A DNA stretch of 22,850 bases. Origin: JBGQBN01 sp041494805 (GTDB taxonomy: Bacteria; Acidobacteriota; Terriglobia; Terriglobales; Acidobacteriaceae). Within the stretch, counting starts at the first letter, position 1. Every line of letters begins with the position of its first letter. The stretch spans positions 1 through 22,850 of the forward strand of contig JBGQBN010000065.1 of the NCBI GenBank assembly GCA_041494805.1, in the 5' to 3' direction. Below are positions 1-5,947 of the stretch, piece by piece. The position numbers and the translations under genes were made by a program. A model generated the notes under the pieces. The model was given only the letters and a program-made list of their open reading frames with translations, was not told the origin of the DNA and ran no database searches.

Positions 1-463
1 CCCCTGCAAGAGTTGGGTACTTGTCATGGAGCGGTTTCAGCAATACGGGATTGTGAGATAAGAACGAATCAAAATCTTCTCCGGTCAGCAAGGTAGATAC
101 TTTGTCGAGCCGCACAGCAATCCCATTCCACTTGCGCCACAGTTCTGCCCATGCCTCCTTATCTGCTGGCTTGACATCCTTGGTCTGCATCAGATTAACT
201 TCATTCCATTTGATGAATAAACGGGCCAACTCACATTCCACTGCCATCGCACTGAGGACGATTACCAACGTGAAATCCTCATTGGTGAGTTCTGCCCATG
301 CGCGGCTGAAAATCCTCATGCCCACAACGTTGCCCAGTGGCTCCACGAAGAACAAAGGCGTGTGACATTCAGTACACTGTGTGTCTTTAATGTTTTGCGT
401 CCCGCTGGCTTGTAGCGTCATCTGATGACCGCAATGGCACGTGACAGTGACGGACGATTTCAA
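1..463 (-). CDS. Hypothetical zinc-ribbon protein, 3' part cut by window edge
   Basis: Reading leftwards from a TTG at 463 the frame stays open to the window edge, giving at least 154 residues with no stop. A purine-rich GGGGAGGA ribosome site lies 8 bases before the TTG, which is why I chose it; no ATG lies nearby in frame. Near the N-terminus is a four-cysteine zinc-ribbon pattern (TCHCGHQ, then QCTECHTPL about 18 residues later). It is followed by a mostly helical part with the stretch VIVLSAMAVECELARLFIKW. This resembles the amphipathic core helices of HEPN-like or four-helix proteins, but I see no RxxxxH ribonuclease motif in the visible part. I do not recognise the family. It is the last visible gene of a minus-strand run of small genes, 61 bases after the previous one. 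Confidence 0.6.
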   Translation of the reverse strand, partial: MKSSVTVTCHCGHQMTLQASGTQNIKDTQCTECHTPLFFVEPLGNVVGMRIFSRAWAELTNEDFTLVIVLSAMAVECELARLFIKWNEVNLMQTKDVKPADKEAWAELWRKWNGIAVRLDKVSTLLTGEDFDSFLSHNPVLLKPLHDKYPTLAG

Positions 464-524
464 TTGCTTTGTCCTCCCCGCGATTGAGCATTCCCGAACG
501 CTTTTGTGAAAGTTTGTAACCCCC

Positions 525-890
525 TCAGTACTTTGTCCGAAGTCCGAGGGCTACGACATACCGCGTTGATTCAGGCGCTGGGGCTAGAAGTATGTACTCG
601 GGCTGTTGATACGTTGTGTGCCCTCCTTCCGCTGCCATCAAATAGATAATGTCGATTTTTGGCAGCCCGCAGCCCCTCGCTTTCAATAAGCAGCTTACTC
701 CCACTCTTTCTACCGGCTGCTCTTTGCCGTCCACAATGCGAAGAGTGTGGCCTACCATCTTCACAACACCATCCTTTTCCGACACGAAATCTATCCGCAC
801 AAAATCAGAGCCCGCTGGCGGCTTTTGCTCCTCGGCTTGTACCAAGCCAACCCCTAAAACCAAAAGCAGAATACCTCCGAGTCGTCTCAT
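525..890 (-). CDS. Small exported protein of unknown function
   Basis: A 121-aa protein beginning MRRLGGILLLVLGVGLVQAEE: a classical short signal peptide with two Arg, a Leu/Val-rich core and a VQA-E cleavage site near residue 19. The mature part has two cysteines close together (SCLLKARGCG), which could form a disulfide outside the cytoplasm. No known domain is recognised. The ATG at 890 is preceded by GGGGGAGAGAGAA, an ideal ribosome site. Its 5' leader (888-931) resembles the leader of the exported-protein gene at 1571-1930, which suggests that the two share regulation or a duplicated upstream segment. Residues downstream of the signal look like a small beta-rich secreted domain, but that is inference only. 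Confidence 0.7.
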   Translation of the reverse strand: MRRLGGILLLVLGVGLVQAEEQKPPAGSDFVRIDFVSEKDGVVKMVGHTLRIVDGKEQPVERVGVSCLLKARGCGLPKIDIIYLMAAEGGHTTYQQPEYILLAPAPESTRYVVALGLRTKY

Positions 891-986
891 TTCTCTCTCC
901 CCCTTTGTAAAGCGGACCGCGACCGCTTGGCTGGGCTTTGGCGTCGGTGACTCTCTCGTAGCCCAACGGTGTTTTTGTGAGTTCGT

Positions 987-1295
987 CTACCGGCCCGCTT
1001 TCGCGGCATACTGCGCCACGCGCACAGCATCAACTCCATTCCGGTACCGTTTGTCGGCTGTGATGATTTTGTTCGTGGCAGCGGCATCGTGCTGGTCGAT
1101 GTACATTCCGGTTTCACCGCTTGAAAGGCCAGCGTGCATCGCACCAACCTTAAACTCGTGCCACACTTGGTTAGCATGGAAAAGAATGTCGGCAAGCGTT
1201 GCCCCATTTTCGACCATTTCTTTTGCCATCAACCGTACCGCATCGTAGCCTTTATCGAGAATCAACTTTTCGTCGTTTCTATTCTTATCTGCCAT
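987..1295 (-). CDS. Conserved-looking hypothetical cytoplasmic protein (102 aa)
   Basis: A 102-aa soluble protein beginning MADKNRNDEKLILDKGYDAV. I chose the ATG at 1295 because AGAGGA lies 7 bases upstream. An in-frame ATG at 1319 has no ribosome site and would add only eight residues. The sequence is rich in charged residues and Ala with no signal peptide or membrane segment. It has predicted helices around DAVRLMAKEMVENGATLADI and DAVRVAQYAAKAG. I do not recognise a family. It follows the 55-aa Cys-containing gene by 60 bases, so the two may be co-transcribed, and a possible 24-codon reading frame bridges the gap. The next gene downstream starts 96 bases further on with its own leader. Confidence 0.55.
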   Translation of the reverse strand: MADKNRNDEKLILDKGYDAVRLMAKEMVENGATLADILFHANQVWHEFKVGAMHAGLSSGETGMYIDQHDAAATNKIITADKRYRNGVDAVRVAQYAAKAGR

Positions 1296-1359
1296 GGTTT
1301 CGTCCTCTGGGCTCGCCATCGACTGAGACCACTGTGTCTTGCAAGCAAGTTATTTTCAC
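1285..1359 (-). CDS. Possible 24-aa bridging mini-ORF
   Basis: A GTG at 1359 overlaps the TGA of the upstream 55-aa gene by four bases (GTGA). It opens 24 codons (starting MKITCLQDTV) that end in TAA 11 bases inside the next gene. A purine-rich GGTGAGG lies 5 bases before it. The double overlap is what translational coupling looks like, but a frame this short arises easily by chance and the peptide matches nothing I know. It is listed as a possibility only. Confidence 0.2.
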   Translation of the reverse strand: MKITCLQDTVVSVDGEPRGRNHGR

Positions 1360-1523
1360 TTTGCCTCACCCTTCCCGTACGCTTTGATGAACTCCAGAGC
1401 TGCGACGTCTTCTTCCGATGACAGGTTCCTGTCATGGGTGCAGAACCTACACTTGCAGTCGGGCCTGCTGGTGCAGTCTGCGTAGCTCAATGCTGTCCGC
1501 ATGCTTTGTTCGGTCGTGGTCAT
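1356..1523 (-). CDS. Small Cys-containing protein (55 aa)
   Basis: A 55-codon frame starting with ATG at 1523 and ending TGA at 1356. TAAGGA sits 3 bases upstream of the ATG, close but a good match. The peptide begins MTTTEQSMRTALSYADC and carries four cysteines in the order C-x5-C-x-C-x2-C within 12 residues (ADCTSRPDCKCRFCTHD), then an acidic helix (SSEEDVAALEFIKAYGKG). The cysteine cluster, with a nearby His, could bind one zinc ion. This is inference, as the spacing matches no named knuckle that I know. It lies 47 bases after the exported-protein gene at 1571-1930 and 60 bases before the 102-aa gene, so a small operon is likely. Confidence 0.45.
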   Translation of the reverse strand: MTTTEQSMRTALSYADCTSRPDCKCRFCTHDRNLSSEEDVAALEFIKAYGKGEAK

Positions 1524-1539
1524 TCGTCCTTACCCGGTT

Positions 1540-1553
1540 CCAACCTAGATTGG
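1540..1553. promoter_or_regulatory. 14-bp near-palindrome before the 55-aa gene
   Basis: CCAACCTAGATTGG is a palindrome except for one pair. It sits between the stop of the exported-protein gene and the start of the 55-aa gene, 17 bases before the latter's ATG. It could be an operator or a very short RNA stem. No matching copy was noticed elsewhere in the window, so support is weak. Confidence 0.15.
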
Positions 1554-1570
1554 AGTGCGCGTAAAGGATT

Positions 1571-1930
1571 TTAGTTAGCTTCGTTCATCCCAACGATTCG
1601 CATCTCGCAGACGTGACCGCCGACCAGAAGATTCAAGTGCCTTTTCTCAATCCGCGCCGGTACGTCCGCACCCAGCTGCAAGTTTTTGCAGCGACGATCC
1701 ACTTGATGGATAAGCTGGCCGATCTGAACTTCGGTTTCCGTCACCCGGTAATAGTTGGAGCCATAGGAGTATTGGTCAGTTTGGGCGTTGTAGCTTGATG
1801 TTGGCCCGCCGCCTCGCGTGGTGTGAGTTCCTCGTATGTGAGCGGTTAGCGGGTAGTCTGCTGGGTTTAAGTCCTTCGCTGATGCCAGTGTCGCTGGCAA
1901 AAGCGTTGCGAGTGTGAGTAGTTTCTTCAT
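1571..1930 (-). CDS. Small exported protein of unknown function (119 aa)
   Basis: The ATG at 1930 gives MKKLLTLATLLPATLASAKD: a textbook signal peptide with Lys-Lys, a Leu-rich core and an ASA-K cleavage site near residue 18. GGGGGAG two bases upstream decides this start over a longer in-frame extension to 1999 that has no ribosome site and a non-exported N-terminus. The mature part contains YPLTAHIRGTHTTRGGG, then a Tyr/Ser/Gln-rich stretch (SSYNAQTDQYSYGSNYY), then a more conserved-looking C-terminal half with two Cys (RRCKN and GHVCEMR) that could form a disulfide. I recognise the style from acidobacterial secreted unknowns but cannot assign a function. Its 5' leader resembles that of the gene at 525-890. 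Confidence 0.65.
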   Translation of the reverse strand: MKKLLTLATLLPATLASAKDLNPADYPLTAHIRGTHTTRGGGPTSSYNAQTDQYSYGSNYYRVTETEVQIGQLIHQVDRRCKNLQLGADVPARIEKRHLNLLVGGHVCEMRIVGMNEAN

Positions 1931-2419
1931 TTCTCCCCCTGTAAAGAGGGGCCGAAACCGCCTTGGCAAAGCAAGGGCACGTGAGGATGGAGTCGCCATG
2001 ATTCCCTCCGCTGGCCATTGTGCGGGCGCGGCCCGGCGCGGGACAAGGTTACTTTGGAGTGTCGGCAGGCGGGTGCGTGGCGCAGGGTGCGCAGTGCGGC
2101 GCGGGGGCTAACTGCTCGCCGTAAGGAATTGAATCGATGAGCGCAAAACTGAGCAATGTCCTGTTAATGCCAATTTACGGAGTAAAGCTGAACACGGTAC
2201 TGTCGTTGAACTTCCCGCCGCCCTGCCACTCGCGCACCCGCCTGCCGATCGCCGCTCTCCCAGCGCCGAGCACTCCGCTCCGTAAGGCCAGGGGTGGCCG
2301 GATTTTCCCGCCTTCTATAGCTATCCCCGTCAATGTTGGTAACTCTGGCGGAGCCTGGATCGCTTCAGAGCAGGTTGAGAGGGTTCTACTGGTTGGGAAA
2401 CGCTGGAAGCTAGATTGGC
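1931..2419. other. Gene-poor region
   Basis: About 490 bases with no convincing gene. The first 50 hold the 5' leader of the exported-protein gene to the left. The middle (about 2020-2110) is very G-rich on the plus strand. A 97-codon plus-strand frame (2137-2430) has an ATG with AAGGA ten bases upstream, but it translates to a Pro/Arg-rich sequence of non-coding character. No hairpin terminator with a T-run was found. Confidence 0.4.
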
Positions 2420-2875
2420 CTACACATTGACAGCGATCTCGGATGGGTTTGGCCGCACGCATTCTTGAATATCTTGAACGGCAGAAGTAACAATCGGAGT
2501 CCGATACTCCGGATGATGAAATTCCAGATGCATGCCTCGTCCGACAAAATGCATTTTCAGCATGGAGCCCCCCCAGGTAGAGCCTGCAATCGCCACCGGC
2601 ACCGGTTGCGGGCAGTATTCCGGGTGCCCTGAGATCAGAGCCTGGCTGCCGCCCAGAAGCACCGCCGTGTAGCAACGGTGCTGAGTGTAGATCTGCAGCA
2701 CGGTGGACGGCGGAAGGTCTTCCAGAAACACTCCGCCCTCGATCTCCGACTGCACGATGTGACGGTTCACTTCATCGCTGAGGTTGGGATGAGGCGAGAA
2801 CGATAGTGTTCGCAGGCCCAAGCGTTTACCCTCTGTCGTAGCGGTTAGACTCAGAAACCCTGACTCGGTGAGCAA
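2420..2875 (-). CDS. Conserved acidobacterial-type hypothetical protein
   Basis: The C-terminal 110 residues look strongly protein-like: RHIVQSEIEGGVFLEDLPPS, then a beta-rich stretch, SGHPEYCPQPVPV, GSTWGGSMLKMHF, VGRGMHLEF and a short tail. I associate this combination with a small unknown family frequent in Acidobacteriota (from memory, not searched). No catalytic residues are evident. The start is uncertain. The frame is open back to an ATG at 2995, but the first 40 residues from there read like non-coding sequence and there is no ribosome site. I chose the TTG at 2875, which has GGAG seven bases upstream and gives 152 aa. A later GTG within DEVNR is also possible. It stands alone on the minus strand. 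Confidence 0.6.
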   Translation of the reverse strand: MLTESGFLSLTATTEGKRLGLRTLSFSPHPNLSDEVNRHIVQSEIEGGVFLEDLPPSTVLQIYTQHRCYTAVLLGGSQALISGHPEYCPQPVPVAIAGSTWGGSMLKMHFVGRGMHLEFHHPEYRTPIVTSAVQDIQECVRPNPSEIAVNV

Positions 2876-3132
2876 TCCACCACTCCAGGGCTCCCGCCGC
2901 CTGCTACTTAGATGTCCGAGCTTACCACACCGACTCAAGAGGCAAGGAGCGCCTACCTGCCCGGCTTGCCGGGTGGGGTGGGCAACGGTTATCATTGGTC
3001 TAGTGAATCGGGCACACGGTGCGGTCGTGCCCCAGGCTCGAACCTACCCCCAATGGGTTCCGCATGAACATATACGCCTCTGGGTCCACCAGCGGGTGAG
3101 TTGATCTGAATTATCCTGTAAGGAGGAATGGA

Positions 3133-3678
3133 ATGTTGCGTTTCTGGTGTGCGCTTCTTCTACTAACTTTGAGCGCTTGGGCTCAGCAGGCGGCTGCACC
3201 AAACGGGATGGTTGTGCGACCGACCCAGGCAGCTGGGCCATCAAGCCACGATTCCTTGAAGCCTTTGGAGTATCTCGTGGGCGGAACCTGGGTGGCCGAG
3301 GGGGAATACCCACAGATGGGCCATTACAGTGCGGAGCGAACCTATCATTGGGTGCTCAACCAGAATTTCATCGAGCAGAGTAATGTCATAAAACTTGGAG
3401 ACATTCAGATTGAGGTAAGACGCATCTTCGGTTGGGATTCACAGAAAAATAAGATCGTTGCGTGGGGATTCGGGGATGACGGAGGCGTCGCTACCGCCGA
3501 AGCCGCTCCGGCCGAAAGCGAAGACGTGTTTGAAGGAACTCGAAACAGCAGCTCGGGAGTCACTCCCGTGCGATTCACGCTCAAGAAGCTCGCTGATAAT
3601 GAGTTCACGGAAGTTACCGAAACCAAGAAGGACGGCACTTGGAAGCCGTTAATGACCTTTCACTTCACCCGCAAGTGA
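3133..3678 (+). CDS. Exported lipocalin-like protein (DUF1579-like), 181 aa
   Basis: The protein starts MLRFWCALLLLTLSAWAQQA, a signal peptide with likely cleavage after AWA or nearby. AAGGAGG lies seven bases before the ATG, one of the best ribosome sites in the window. The mature domain starts with LKPLEYLVGGTWVAEG and continues as alternating short strands (HYSAERTYHWVL, IEVRRIFGWDSQKNKIVAWGF, PVRFTLKKL, FTEVTETKKDGTWKP). This resembles small beta-barrel proteins of the DUF1579/calycin kind, in which a GxW pattern near the N-terminus opens the barrel. The assignment is by pattern only. Such proteins probably bind a hydrophobic ligand, but none can be named. It converges with the sulfatase-fold gene downstream. 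Confidence 0.7.
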   Translation: MLRFWCALLLLTLSAWAQQAAAPNGMVVRPTQAAGPSSHDSLKPLEYLVGGTWVAEGEYPQMGHYSAERTYHWVLNQNFIEQSNVIKLGDIQIEVRRIFGWDSQKNKIVAWGFGDDGGVATAEAAPAESEDVFEGTRNSSSGVTPVRFTLKKLADNEFTEVTETKKDGTWKPLMTFHFTRK

Positions 3679-3787
3679 GCCACGCTCCGGAGGGAGACGC
3701 AAGTGGCGTTCACTAGTTACGGCCGTGTGCCTACCGCTACAGATCACGTTCATCAAAACAGCTCAAGGCTTCTCCTGGCGCCGCATT

Positions 3788-5779
3788 TCACGGCCTGCCG
3801 AACCCCTTCAGGCGCCTGGCCTCGATACGCTCCCGCAGGGCATCCGCTTGTTGTCCGAGCCGGGAGTAAGCGTCGGCCAAAAACAGGTGGGCGTCAGGCG
3901 AGTCCGGCTGGAGGTCGGCCGCCTTCTTGAGATAGGGCAGAGCGCCGGCGGGATTCTCTTGCGTGGTAAGCAGACGCCCCAGCGTCAAGTTCGAGTCATA
4001 GTCCTCGGGCTGGAGCTGCAGGGCCGTCTCCAGCTCCTTCCTGGCATCCGCAGCGCGGTCCATGTGATTGTAGATACCGGCCAGGGTGTAATGCAGATTC
4101 GCCAAGCGGGGAGACAGGGCAATGGCAGCTTCAAGTTGCGCCTTCGCCGCTTCCAAGTCTCCGGAGTCGAACAGCGCCAGGCCCAGTTCGTAATGGTCCG
4201 TAGTATTGTCGGGATGTAACTCGACGGCTTTGCGCAGTGCCGGTAGTGCCGTTCCGTAGTTCTTTTGCGAAATCAGCGCCGTGCCCAGGGCTCGGTAGGC
4301 GACCGCGATGTTTGGGTCCTTGGCCAGCACTTGCTTCAGCAACACGATGGCCTCTTCATAGCGCTGGTCCTCTGCTGCGACCAGAGCATCTTGCAACTGG
4401 TTGGCGATCTCGATTTTGTCCTTGGGATCGGCTCTCGTCTGCTCCCCTCCGGTTGCGGGTCCGGCGTCACCGGAAGCTACATAACCCAGTGCGGCAAGCA
4501 ATTGCTCACGTTGCGGATCGGCCTCCACTTTTGCCGCTTCCGTCGAACTCTTCGTCCTTTGCCGGAAAGCATCGAGCCGGTCCGTCAACGTTGCGCTGAC
4601 CGCGCTCGCGGTGGAAGACAAGTCATGTTCCGCCTTGGGGTCGGCGGACTGGTCGTACAGTTCTTTGCGGGGCGCTTGGACGAACAGATATTTGCCCGTG
4701 CGCAGGGCTCGGAGCGAACTCCAACCGTAGGCGCGTTGAGGATAGTCGTTCTCAGCGTATGCCGGGCGGTCGGGAACCGGGTCTGCTGCCTTGGCCGCGA
4801 CTGGGCCGCGTCCTTCGGCAGGCTTCATCAACGCCACTAATGATTGGCCCTGCACGGCCGCTGGCACAGGGATTCCCGCGATCTCCAGAATCGTCGGCAT
4901 CACGTCCACCAGGCTGGCGCGGGCGTCAACCCGTGTTCCCTCGAAAATCTTCCCCGGCAACTTGAACAACAAGGGCACGTGAATCGTTTCGTCGTACAGA
5001 AAAACGCCGTGGGTGCCTTCCCCGTGTTCTCCGAGTGCCTCACCATGGTCCGCCATCATTGCGATCAAGGCGCCATCGTACAGTCCACGGCTCCGCAACT
5101 GATCCAGCAGGTTCCCCAGCACGGAGTCGGCGTAGGCGATCTCTCCGTCGTAGGGTTCAGAAGCATAGCGGCTCTTGAACGGTTCCGGCGGCTTGTAAGG
5201 AATGTGGGGATCGAACAGATGCACCCACAGGAAGAACGGTCCGGCGGGATGCTCATTCAGCCAGCCCAGGGCACGGGCCACGACGTCGCCACCCAGACGC
5301 TCCCTGGGCTGAGAGCGATCTTCTCCCCGGCGTGCAGCGCGGAAACCGGCATCGTAGGTATCAAAACCTCGATCGAAGCCAGGCGCCCCGCCGTTCACAG
5401 GGTCCAGGATCACAGAACCCACAAATGCAGCGGTTTTGTAACCCTGGTCATGCAGAATCTGGGGAAGATAGGGTAGGTCCTTTGCTAGGAAGACCCCAAA
5501 ATCGTTTACGTGATTGAACTGGGGATACGTCCCGGTCAGGATGGTGGCGTGCGAAGGCGTCGTAATCGGTACATGAGCGTAGCCGCAGCTGAACACCACG
5601 CCTTGCCGTGCTAGCGCATCGAGGTTAGGGGTGAGCCCACGCTTGGAACCAAGGAAACCCATGCGGTCGGCGCGAGTCGTGTCCAGGGTGATGAGGATGA
5701 CGTTGGGTGGCGGTGGGGTCGCGGCCGCGGCACATCCGGCCAGCAATAGCAGACAGACCAAGCGCTGCAGGGCCCGCAT
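3788..5779 (-). CDS. Sulfatase-fold lipoprotein with C-terminal TPRs (copy A)
   Basis: A 663-aa protein with a lipoprotein-type signal (LLLLAGC, Cys16), then an alkaline-phosphatase/sulfatase domain: metal-binding ILITLDTTRADRMGF (Asp33), TTPSHATILTGTYP (73-86), LFDPHIPY (about 188-195), DGEIAYAD (211-218), MMADHGEALGEHG (Asp244, His245) and a C-terminal ELYDQSADPKAEHDLS piece. From about residue 460 to the end there are five to six TPR units. Sulfatases carry Cys or Ser, converted to formylglycine, where this protein has Thr73, so sulfate-ester hydrolysis is doubtful. A phosphodiester/phosphate-transfer activity at the cell surface is as likely. The start at 5779 matches its paralogue residue for residue and lies 11 bases after a -10-like TAGACT. 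A TTG-initiated extension to 5836 is rejected. It diverges from its paralogue at 5948. Confidence 0.85.
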   Translation of the reverse strand: MRALQRLVCLLLLAGCAAAATPPPPNVILITLDTTRADRMGFLGSKRGLTPNLDALARQGVVFSCGYAHVPITTPSHATILTGTYPQFNHVNDFGVFLAKDLPYLPQILHDQGYKTAAFVGSVILDPVNGGAPGFDRGFDTYDAGFRAARRGEDRSQPRERLGGDVVARALGWLNEHPAGPFFLWVHLFDPHIPYKPPEPFKSRYASEPYDGEIAYADSVLGNLLDQLRSRGLYDGALIAMMADHGEALGEHGEGTHGVFLYDETIHVPLLFKLPGKIFEGTRVDARASLVDVMPTILEIAGIPVPAAVQGQSLVALMKPAEGRGPVAAKAADPVPDRPAYAENDYPQRAYGWSSLRALRTGKYLFVQAPRKELYDQSADPKAEHDLSSTASAVSATLTDRLDAFRQRTKSSTEAAKVEADPQREQLLAALGYVASGDAGPATGGEQTRADPKDKIEIANQLQDALVAAEDQRYEEAIVLLKQVLAKDPNIAVAYRALGTALISQKNYGTALPALRKAVELHPDNTTDHYELGLALFDSGDLEAAKAQLEAAIALSPRLANLHYTLAGIYNHMDRAADARKELETALQLQPEDYDSNLTLGRLLTTQENPAGALPYLKKAADLQPDSPDAHLFLADAYSRLGQQADALRERIEARRLKGFGRP

Positions 5780-5790
5780 AACAGAAGAAA

Positions 5791-5799
5791 AGTCTACCA
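5791..5799 (-). promoter_or_regulatory. Extended -10 promoter of sulfatase-fold copy A
   Basis: On the minus strand TGGTAGACT forms an extended -10 (TGnTAnACT), with its last base 11 bases before the chosen ATG at 5779. The block ATCTGCC just upstream (5802-5808) is shared with the paralogue's promoter. Transcription would start about five bases before the ATG, giving a nearly leaderless mRNA, which fits the lack of a ribosome site. No good -35 hexamer was found. Confidence 0.4.
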
Positions 5800-5926
5800 T
5801 AGGCAGATTGCTCTCGTCCGGATGGCGGTATGTCAACGAGGCAGATCAGGCAGCGCAACGACCCCCGTGCCATGATGCTCATCCCGTTTCGTGGGCCTCA
5901 GACGTCAGTTCGTGGTTATCTGCCAG

Positions 5927-5935
5927 TGCTATACT
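5927..5935 (+). promoter_or_regulatory. Extended -10 promoter of sulfatase-fold copy B
   Basis: TGCTATACT is an extended -10 element (TGn plus TATACT, five of six consensus bases) ending 12 bases before the ATG at 5948. ATCTGCC at 5918-5924 precedes it, as in copy A. The predicted start point is about 5942, so the mRNA leader would be about five bases. There is no ribosome site before the ATG. Confidence 0.45.
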
Positions 5936-5947
5936 TGTCGCTTTGTC

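Noticed and set aside
649..1248. Plus-strand 199-codon frame
   Set aside because: It overlaps two minus-strand genes with good ribosome sites and has shadow-type composition.
2137..2430. Plus-strand 97-codon frame with ATG and a distant AAGGA
   Set aside because: Pro/Arg-rich composition and no recognisable pattern; probably non-coding.
3030..3060. tRNA-like T-arm (GGTTCGAGCC on the minus strand)
   Set aside because: The flanking bases do not form a five-pair T stem and I see no matching D arm, anticodon arm or acceptor stem at the right distances.
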